A stretch of 12,150 nt of DNA from Ramicandelaber brevisporus (Eukaryota; Kickxellomycota; Ramicandelaberales; Ramicandelaberaceae): assembly GCA_025201865.1 (NCBI GenBank), contig MU602832.1, positions 32,431 through 44,580 on the forward strand, given 5' to 3'. The position numbers were made by a program, and so were the translations under genes. This document shows positions 6,406 to 12,150 of this stretch, in pieces (the stretch's first letter is position 1; the number at the start of each line of letters is the position of its first letter). The notes beneath the pieces are model-generated. The model had not been told where the DNA came from. It searched no databases and saw nothing but the letters and a program-made list of their open reading frames with translations.

Positions 6406-8628
6406 TTAAGCATGAGGTTGGACACCAGCTGCCTTGAGTCCAAGAGTGACAAGGGAGAGTGTGCCTTCACCAAGGACAAAGCCAGATGCCACAATGATGG
6501 TCATGACACGTCGGGAGGCAAGGTTCTCTTTGCCGCCAGGGCCATATGTGATCCAAACGTGAGCAACGATGGAACCAAGGAAGCGAGCAATGCTAAAGTT
6601 TGGAGTATTGTACATACCAATGGCAAATGCAATGCCAGAAGGCATGAGGCGTGCGACGCGTCTATAGCCCTTCACAGTCAAAATGTGCTCAACAATGGGG
6701 AGGAGCGCAAAGATGATGGCAAAGCCAATGACAAAGTATCCAACCTTGTCCGGGAGCTGATGGCCGTTAACAAGCTTGGCCATGTCGAGCCAGACTTGAG
6801 CAGTTGGGGCTGGGAACTCAGGACCTGGAACCTTGTACACGGAGATGTAGAGCATGTAAACAGCAGCAGACACAAAGACCGACACAAAGGAACCAACCAT
6901 CTGGCCGTAAAACTGAGCGCGCGGCGAGGCATGCAGCAAGTGACCAGTCTTCAGATCCTGCATCAGGTCGCCAGCTTGCTGAGCACCGGCTTCGGCGACA
7001 CCGCCAGCAACAATGTTAGCAACGACATTGCCTGGAGTGACTCCAGCAAATACAATCTGTGAAATCTTGCCAATGCCACTAACTGGGTTAAGATCAGTCT
7101 CACCAAGAGCACGCACGCCGAGAATACTCAATAGGCAGGCAAGAATGACACCAAGCAGGGAGGCATACCACTTGACATCGAAGATAACAACGCAGGCTAC
7201 AATGCACAGGATGCATGAGATGACCAGGCCACCAACAACAACCCAAGTCGGGACGAGATGGTGCGGGCGGACGTCAAGGTTATCTGGATCCAGATCGGGA
7301 TCGTACGAGTCGTCAGTGGAGACAGCGAGACGACCGCGGTTTCTGTAGGCAGCAAGGAGGCGTGGAACGGCAACACGGAGTTCCTTGTAGGTCATGACAC
7401 CCAGCGACACGAAGCTCTCGGCAATCATAACAGCCAGCGAGATCCACAGAATCCAGCCCTTGGATCCATTCTTCCAGTTGCCAACATCTCCAGGAGCCCA
7501 GCCATTGTTCTTTGCAATTGGAGACAAAATGCCCCAGCCGACAATCGCACCAAGCATCATGGAGGTTGTGGTGTGCACACCCATAATGGCGCCCTGGCCG
7601 GCATAGCTGAGAGACGGAGTCAGCCACCACTGCCACTTGTAGGCGACATTGCCAAAGATCTTGAGAGTTGAAATGACTGGATAAAAGTAGGCCAGGATTG
7701 TGTACACGCCAGAGAGAACAAACGACACCAACATGCCAATCCACTTGCTGGTCCAGCTGGCGTCCGCAGCCGCAGCAGATTCAATAGCCGGAGTAGACTC
7801 GCTGCTGTCCTCGCCATTCAATGCACGCTCCTCTTCTTCATCATCATCGGCCTTGTTGCCAGGAACGTTGCGGCGGCGCAGGCTTTGCTGCAGTCGGCGC
7901 TCCTCAACCTCCTCGGCCAGAGTTGGGTCGGGAACCCTGTGCAGGACAGAGATGAGCTGGGCAGTGGCGGTTCCACTCGGGAAGCGCAGCTTCTCCTTGA
8001 TGATAGCCTGACGGCGCAGTGGAACGGCAAAGAACACACCAAAGAAGGCCAGTCCAATACCCCAGAGAATCATCTGGCCATAGTTGAGCTCCACGGGTCC
8101 GCCAGGGTTGTCCTCCTTGGTGAGCATGCGCAAAGCAGGCAGGATACCGACGTAGCCAGCAGCCAGCGGCATGGTGCCTGTGGCAACTGCAGTGGTTTGC
8201 AAGATGACGTTCTCGGCCGGAGTGAACGGAATGGCATTCTTGGCAATCGAGAGCAGTGCGCGCATGACTGCGAAGCCAAGCAGACTGCTCTGCAGCGCCA
8301 TCATGGAGATCCACCCAGATTGCAAGCCGTAAAACGTGTTGGAGAAGCAAACGAGACAGCCAATGAGCAGTCCGACAATGAGCGACCGCCAGGTGAAGTG
8401 CGGGATAGAGTCGTCGAGCTCAATATAGCGCTTGGTTGGCAGCAGGTTCGAGCTCTCGTCGGCGTCGCCATGCTGGTCTTCTGGGCTGCGGTGCTGCTGT
8501 GCTGAGACGGCTGCCGCCTCGATGCTGTCGGCAGCACTCTGTTGCTGTTGCTGCTGTTGTTGCTGCTCTGTGGACTGTTCAGGAGAGATAGACATTTCCG
8601 ATGCCAGGCGGTATGCGTTCACTGCCAT
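6406..8628 (-). CDS. OPT-family transporter (YGL114W-like oligopeptide/metal-chelate transporter)
   Basis: A 740-residue polytopic membrane protein. The OPT superfamily moves small peptides, glutathione or metal-nicotianamine-type complexes with protons; the substrate here is unknown. Residues 1-78 are a hydrophilic cytosolic tail with a Q9 run (22-30). The membrane core starts near residue 80 (FTWRSLIVGLLIGCLVCFSN) and contains FYGLQSGWISMMALQSSLLGF (99-119). A long acidic loop lies at about 230-292. The family signature follows: LNPVSGIGKISQ (513-524), then AGVTPGNVVANIVAGGVAEAG (528-548), AGDLMQDLKTGHLLHASPRAQF (552-573). It most resembles the fungal YGL114W branch. The frame stays open upstream as far as 8841, but with no ATG; the first ATG is at 8628 (C at -3), and a second at 8595 (729 residues) has G at -3. 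Both starts precede the membrane core. The promoter is shared with the divergent oxidoreductase gene. Confidence 0.93.
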   Translation of the reverse strand: MAVNAYRLASEMSISPEQSTEQQQQQQQQQSAADSIEAAAVSAQQHRSPEDQHGDADESSNLLPTKRYIELDDSIPHFTWRSLIVGLLIGCLVCFSNTFYGLQSGWISMMALQSSLLGFAVMRALLSIAKNAIPFTPAENVILQTTAVATGTMPLAAGYVGILPALRMLTKEDNPGGPVELNYGQMILWGIGLAFFGVFFAVPLRRQAIIKEKLRFPSGTATAQLISVLHRVPDPTLAEEVEERRLQQSLRRRNVPGNKADDDEEEERALNGEDSSESTPAIESAAAADASWTSKWIGMLVSFVLSGVYTILAYFYPVISTLKIFGNVAYKWQWWLTPSLSYAGQGAIMGVHTTTSMMLGAIVGWGILSPIAKNNGWAPGDVGNWKNGSKGWILWISLAVMIAESFVSLGVMTYKELRVAVPRLLAAYRNRGRLAVSTDDSYDPDLDPDNLDVRPHHLVPTWVVVGGLVISCILCIVACVVIFDVKWYASLLGVILACLLSILGVRALGETDLNPVSGIGKISQIVFAGVTPGNVVANIVAGGVAEAGAQQAGDLMQDLKTGHLLHASPRAQFYGQMVGSFVSVFVSAAVYMLYISVYKVPGPEFPAPTAQVWLDMAKLVNGHQLPDKVGYFVIGFAIIFALLPIVEHILTVKGYRRVARLMPSGIAFAIGMYNTPNFSIARFLGSIVAHVWITYGPGGKENLASRRVMTIIVASGFVLGEGTLSLVTLGLKAAGVQPHA

Positions 8629-9239
8629 CTGGTCAACGGCACGAGAGGAGAGTCGGCGCGAACTGTCGTCGTCGTTGCTGTTGGTGGTGGTTGTGGTGTG
8701 GGTGGTGGGTGGGTGATGGTCGTGAGTGTGAAGCGAGGAGAGAAAAAATAAACTGAGGAGGTGGCAGTGAAGGCTGAGGGTGAGGGAAGCAGAGCTGAAG
8801 TTTAAAAGCCCGCAGCGGTGGTCGTGTGCTTGCTCGCTCACACCCTCTTGGCAGCGATGATTTGTAATGCATGTCGAACATCACGTAATCATCCTGAATC
8901 TGCACTCTATCGATGTTGACGGTCCTGCGAACGCTGTAATGACCGAGATTCAAGCGAGGAAGCGCATCCTGCGCGGGTCCCAGCCGATGTCGCCATCGCA
9001 TCCATCCACAGTGAACTGCTCGCCTGGTCCAACCTATGGCATTGGCCCCCACCCCCATCCCACCAACTCATCCAGTATATTAACTAAATATTAATATGGC
9101 CTGGTGACTTTCCCTCTGTTGACTGCGCTGGTATTCGTCATCGAGTACACGATGTGACTCTAGCAATGGTTATGTGTTTTTCAACGACCAGTGTGGTGTT
9201 CGTCCACCACCACAGCCAACCTTCTGAAAATTCTCCGAA
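8629..9239. promoter_or_regulatory. 611-bp divergent spacer between OPT transporter and CYB5RL-like gene
   Basis: The region carries both 5' flanks. An AT-rich, TATA-like patch lies at about 9075-9097 (tatattaactaaatatt), suitable as the core promoter for the + strand gene. For the transporter, the minus strand from 8628 to about 8841 is CA/CC-rich and remains in frame with no ATG, so it is probably leader. The middle (8842-9062) is GC-balanced. It contains an ATG-initiated frame on each strand (+ 8867-9094, 75 aa; - 9058-8633, 141 aa), neither with a recognisable domain. Two short upstream ORFs precede the + gene (see findings). Confidence 0.5.
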
Positions 9240-9327
9240 ATGTCGTCGTCGTCGTCGTCGCCGTCTTTAGCCATCCAGGCATACCTCGAGCAGGTTGCAA
9301 GAGTCAAGTCAAGAGCAGCACTCCTGC

Positions 9328-9361
<34 letters not shown>

Positions 9362-10520
9362 GCAGCAGCAGAAAGAGCTGGCGAGTCTGTCATCTTCTCC
9401 TTCATCTTCTCCTTCTCCTTCACCATCACTATCACCTTCGCCTGCAATCTCGCAATCACCTTTTCCAAAGTGTCTCACTTGTGACGGCTCTGTAGCATTA
9501 TCAAAGCCCGACCCTGTTGGTCCAGGAGAGTGCTGTGGCAGTGGATGTTCTCCATGCGTCCTCACGCTGTACCGACAGGAACTCGCCCAGTATGAGATGA
9601 TTCTCGACAACTTGAGGAAACCTGGCATCGTCAGATGCCAATGTCCACCAGCATCAGCCAGAGGCAATCTCTCTCGACGCTATCATCCCGTGCGGATGGT
9701 TAGCTTCCAGCAGCATGATGATGCTCGGCTTGCTATCCTGTCTCTCCAGCCACTATCCAAGCACAGCATTCCTTCCATCCAGGCGGGTGAACATATTTTG
9801 CTAAGCTTGCCATTGTCAAACGATTCTGGTCGCATTACTCGGCCATTCACACCATTGATTTCTTCAAGAAACAGCAAAAGCACATTAAATAGCGGAAACA
9901 ACAGTAGTGATGATAATGATGCTTATAATGATGCTGATGATGCAATCACGCTTTACATCAAATTGTACCCGAACAGCATCTTTAGCCAGTATATCACGAG
10001 ACTCACCATTGGAAACACACTATTGATCCGTGGTCCTGTGCGCAATGATGACTTTACAGCTTCTCTCCAGCGTGCCTCCGCCACCAAAAATGTGCTGCTG
10101 ATTTGTGCTGGATCTGGAATCATGGCCATGCTGCAGATCATCTCATATCTACAGCGCTCATCGAGCTTCCATACAGTTCAGTTGATTTATTGCACGCGGA
10201 CGGCTGGCGAAATATGGCTGAAGGACGAGCTGGAGTCTCTTTTAGAGCCTGGCAATGTCGAGTTGTACATTACGCATGTCATTAGCGGACGTCACAATGA
10301 TAATCTGGCTCCTTTACTGTCACACCGGATACGTAGTGAAAGTGCTCGCTTCTCAGCAGATTTACTGCATCGCACTCTCTTAGAATTGACTCCAGAGTTC
10401 TTGAGCACCGACGATATTCACGCCTTTGTGTGCGGTCCGCAAAGTTTCAACAAGTTGGCAGCTCATGCAATATCAATGACAACTAGATGCTCGACTGATA
10501 ATATACAAGTCTTGCTTTAA
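9240..10520 (+). CDS. CYB5RL-like NADH-cytochrome b5 reductase family flavoprotein with oxidoreductase-like N-terminal domain
   Basis: A 426-residue protein. Residues 1-75 are low complexity: poly-Ser, Q15 (30-44) and Ser/Pro repeats. An oxidoreductase-like N-terminal domain follows: GECCGSGCSPCVLTLYRQEL (96-115), the Cys-rich motif also found at the start of human CYB5RL. The FAD domain spans about 145-268, with RPFTPLIS (201-208) in place of RxYTxxS, and IKLYPNSIFSQYI (240-252) and RGP (264-266) as the usual FAD-side elements. The NADH domain has LLICAGSGIMAMLQ (286-299), IYCTR (316-320) and VCGPQSF (397-403). The expected reaction is electron transfer from NADH through FAD to a heme or other acceptor; the partner is unknown. 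The GxGxxP motif has Ala in place of Pro. The ATG at 9240 has G at -3. It ends 41 bp from the stop of the convergent gene. The family call is strong; catalytic competence is untested. Confidence 0.88.
9327..9371 (+). repeat. Glutamine-codon repeat (CAA)11(CAG)4
   Basis: An in-frame microsatellite encodes Q15 in the CYB5RL-like protein: eleven CAA codons followed by four CAG codons. The pure CAA part probably varies in length between strains. It lies in the disordered N-terminal tail, so length changes should be tolerated. Confidence 0.95.
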
Positions 10521-10545
10521 TAAAAAACATAGAAACATGAATAAA
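10519..10545 (+). terminator. Two AATAAA poly(A) signals after the CYB5RL-like gene
   Basis: AATAAA occurs at 10519-10524, overlapping the stop codon, and again at 10540-10545. The convergent gene ends at 10562, so cleavage probably falls inside its coding region or its 3' UTR, giving overlapping antisense transcript ends. Confidence 0.55.
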
Positions 10546-10561
10546 CCACTTATTCAATCAC

Positions 10562-11356
10562 CTATTCAACAACGCGAGCCGAAATCCGATAGGTGTTGCC
10601 ATGTCGCTCAGTGCGGTAAAACTGGGCATGTTCGCGGCGAACCAGGCGGTACGCTTCACTGACTGTCGACAATCTCACAATTGCATTTGCATGGTTTGTC
10701 TTGTCTCCAAACGGCCGCGGCAGAATCTCAATCACGGGGCGTTCCAAATCGGCCATGTCGTAATCCGACAAAAAGGTTCGAATTTCCTCAATCGAAACAA
10801 ATCCTGGCAAGCCCGCTAACACCACCGAGCATCCAGATCCAGCTTCAGTTCCGATGGCTGGATGTGTATAGTCTGCGGCAGAGAGGGAGCCTCGCTTGTT
10901 CAGTTTGTCTGATCCGTCCGATCTTTGGCCAGCCTGGCTAGTTTGGCTGACAGTAAATCCGTAGACTGCTGTAGTGACATGTGCCTTTTGTCCGCCGAGC
11001 TTTGATGGAAATCGGCTCATCTTGACCATATTGTCGGCGAGTTTGGGATTCTGGAGCTCAACCACGCATCTGCCCATGGGCTTCAGCTGCTGATTGTAAT
11101 CAAAGAACACGTTCTTGACGGCCGATGCTCCAACGCCATTTGATTTAGTGAAGTGCAAAATGTCGTTTCGTGTCGTCGTCAGCGGCAGTCCCGAAATCTG
11201 CACAAAGGGGGAACCCTGTGAAGATGAGGGCAGGACTCTGCGGCTGAACCTGGAGCCAGACGCTGCCGCTGGTGTGTCGGCTCTGCTGGCGACTCGCCTC
11301 GTGCTGTAGAGCCGCAAATGACGAAGCTGCAAAGAAGCTGCTTTTAACGAAGTCAT
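10562..11356 (-). CDS. Putative mitochondrial protein with two RRM-like domains
   Basis: A 264-residue protein. Residues 1-25 are rich in Arg, Ser, Ala and Leu, with no acidic residue before D27, as in a mitochondrial presequence. An RLYSTRR segment (15-21) is a plausible processing region. Two RRM-like folds follow. In the first, RNP2-like FVQISGLP is at 51-58 and RNP1-like GRCVVELQN at 95-103. In the second, SVVLAGLP is at 177-184 and NAIVRLST at 224-231. RNP1 aromatic residues are missing in both, so RNA contact may be non-canonical or weak. A Ser/Gly/Lys-rich linker joins them (136-175). The ATG at 11356 has A at -3. I do not recognise a specific ortholog. A role in mitochondrial RNA processing or translation is an inference from the presequence and RRM shape. 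Confidence 0.65.
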   Translation of the reverse strand: MTSLKAASLQLRHLRLYSTRRVASRADTPAAASGSRFSRRVLPSSSQGSPFVQISGLPLTTTRNDILHFTKSNGVGASAVKNVFFDYNQQLKPMGRCVVELQNPKLADNMVKMSRFPSKLGGQKAHVTTAVYGFTVSQTSQAGQRSDGSDKLNKRGSLSAADYTHPAIGTEAGSGCSVVLAGLPGFVSIEEIRTFLSDYDMADLERPVIEILPRPFGDKTNHANAIVRLSTVSEAYRLVRREHAQFYRTERHGNTYRISARVVE

Positions 11357-11580
11357 GCTTTTAATAAGTGCGTGTATTAAGAAGGAGGAAAATTTTGCAC
11401 GGCAAGTTGATCGAGTTGATTAGTGAGTGCATAAAGTGGCAGTGCTTTGGTTCCGACTTCTTTCCTCGATACGCTTCACTTTACTTCAACTCATAGCAAC
11501 AACTACAACTACAATACAGCCTCAACAACAGTAACAACTACAACAGCAACAACGCACACCATGATCTGAGAAAACGAACG

Positions 11581-11642
11581 GTATGTTTGCTGCTCTAGCA
11601 CAGCTGATCACACAACCTCACTCCGGACTAACGTGATGATAG
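11581..11642 (+). other. Candidate 62-nt spliceosomal intron
   Basis: GTATGT donor (11581-11586), ACTAAC branch site (11627-11632, branch A at 11631) and TAG acceptor (11640-11642), with 11 nt from branch A to the acceptor. Length and spacing are typical of short fungal introns. A second possible acceptor is CAG ending at 11656. It lies 3' of a CAA-rich leader-like stretch. No other intron is evident in the window, so three consensus elements in order are notable. Confidence 0.5.
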
Positions 11643-11660
11643 AACTGCCGCCCCAGGCGG

Positions 11661-11885
11661 ATGACGCGGCTTTCACAACTTGTGAACGGCAGCCATGTCG
11701 AGAACAGCAGTAACAGCCAAACTTTACATCTGATCCTTCAACCAACTACTTGTTGGTATCCATATCAAAGCATCGTAATGGTAATACTGACATTGACATT
11801 GATATTGCTACTACTGATTGATTCATCGCAACTAAACAATACACACGCTTTTCCATTTAAAAAAACATCATCTTTAAACGATTAA
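11661..11885 (+). CDS. Possible small protein downstream of the candidate intron (74 aa)
   Basis: A 74-codon ATG-initiated frame follows the intron signature. It has a polar Asn/Ser-rich first half and a hydrophobic run (about 39-55, IVMVILTLTLILLLLI) that could be a membrane segment, then a short Ser/Asn/Lys tail. The hydrophobic run comes from a low-complexity attgac/attgat repeat and could be fortuitous. The ATG has C at -3, a weak context. A competing ATG at 11695 (GCC before it) opens only 12 codons. No family is recognised, and the transcript may be noncoding. Confidence 0.25.
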   Translation: MTRLSQLVNGSHVENSSNSQTLHLILQPTTCWYPYQSIVMVILTLTLILLLLIDSSQLNNTHAFPFKKTSSLND

Positions 11886-12047
11886 TTTCATCCCGATGTG
11901 ATATGATACTGTGATTAGGATAGAACGACGTAATGCGGGGAAAAGGAAAGGAAAGCAGTGGTAGCAGGCCAGCTATCGTGCAATTCAAGCTAGATTATGA
12001 TTAGAAGTATATTGAAGAGCAAACGAATTATTAAAGAAGGGGGAACA

Positions 12048-12070
12048 AAGGAAGGAAGGAAGGAAGGAAG
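12048..12070. repeat. (AAGG)n microsatellite next to the beta-tubulin stop codon
   Basis: AAGG units fill 12048-12070 and end immediately beside the TAA stop (complement 12072-12074). The beta-tubulin 3' UTR therefore begins with a CTTC/CCTT pyrimidine repeat. Confidence 0.9.
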
Positions 12071-12071
12071 T

Positions 12072-12150
12072 TTACTCCTCGGCGTACTCGGGCTCGGCGG
12101 CGTACTCTTCGTAGTCCTCCTCGTCGGCGGTGGCGGACTGGTACTGCTGG
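12072..12150 (-). CDS. Beta-tubulin, C-terminal tail (truncated by window edge)
   Basis: The last 25 codons are visible: QQYQSATADEEDYEEYAAEP followed by EYAEE and a stop. QQYQ-(x)-AT plus the acidic tail is diagnostic of the beta-tubulin C-terminus, whose exposed tail binds motors and microtubule-associated proteins. Codons are strongly biased to C/G endings (GCC, GAG, TAC), as expected for a highly expressed gene and unlike the neighbours. The tail carries three Tyr after the conserved QQYQ and ends in Glu-Glu. The rest of the gene lies beyond the right edge. Confidence 0.93.
   Translation of the reverse strand, partial: QQYQSATADEEDYEEYAAEPEYAEE

Larger units (their letters stand above)
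11357..12071. other. 715-bp spacer beside beta-tubulin with a cryptic spliced + strand transcript signature
   Basis: The left part (11357-11480) is the promoter side of the minus-strand RRM gene. Next comes a CAA/ACA-rich stretch (about 11490-11560) that looks like a fungal 5' leader on the + strand. It is followed by an intron signature (11581-11642) and a small ORF (11661-11885). The right part (11890-12071) is the likely 3' flank of beta-tubulin, purine-rich on the + strand and ending in a GGAA repeat. No RNA gene was recognised. Confidence 0.45.

Noticed and set aside
7885-8505. 206-codon + strand ORF antisense to the OPT transporter
   Set aside because: It lies wholly within the transporter's conserved coding region and has no recognisable family.
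9170-9667. 165-codon minus-strand ORF with long Cys and Asp runs
   Set aside because: The runs are the antisense reading of the CAA/CAG and TCG repeats in the CYB5RL-like gene.
11633-11733. C/D box snoRNA candidate: GTGATGA (box C) at 11633-11639 and CTGA (box D) at 11730-11733
   Set aside because: The bases flanking the two boxes do not pair into a terminal stem, and the box C match overlaps the better-supported intron end.

Overview
The window looks like ordinary nuclear DNA of a eukaryote, most probably a fungus. The support is a YGL114W-like oligopeptide transporter, a short OHCU decarboxylase, a MAK11-type WD40 protein, gamma-COP, and a beta-tubulin tail. The genes are read with the standard code and appear intron-poor: gamma-COP (1024 codons) and the transporter (740 codons) are both uninterrupted. 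Spacers are short and rich in microsatellites, and several proteins carry poly-Gln, poly-Ser or Gly-rich tracts. A compact early-diverging fungal lineage would fit, but the genus cannot be named from the sequence alone.

Layout, left to right. 1-490 (-): 5' part of a MAK11/PAK1IP1 ribosome-biogenesis WD40 gene, cut by the window edge. 697-2028 (+): acidic, mostly disordered protein with clathrin-adaptor-ear binding motifs (aftiphilin/Laa2-like), head-to-head with MAK11 across a 206-bp promoter. 2129-2671 (-): OHCU decarboxylase of urate breakdown, convergent with the previous gene. 2934-6008 (-): complete COPI coat gamma subunit. 6406-8628 (-): complete OPT-family transporter. 9240-10520 (+): CYB5RL-like FAD/NADH oxidoreductase, divergent from the transporter. 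10562-11356 (-): mitochondrial-type protein with two RRM-like folds, tail-to-tail with the oxidoreductase (41 bp apart). 11357-12071: a 714-bp spacer holding a well-formed 62-nt intron signature on the + strand and a possible 74-codon ORF. 12072-12150 (-): last 25 codons of beta-tubulin.

The genes are mostly unrelated housekeeping functions and do not form a pathway or cluster. The one thematic link is vesicle coats: a putative AP-adaptor accessory protein and gamma-COP lie within 3 kb of each other, which may be chance. I see no mobile element, CRISPR array, rRNA or tRNA, and no convincing evidence for a new multi-gene system. The best leads are the uncharacterised adaptor accessory protein, the cryptic spliced + strand transcript beside beta-tubulin, the altered NADH-site motif in the CYB5RL-like enzyme, and the glycine-rich insertions in gamma-COP.
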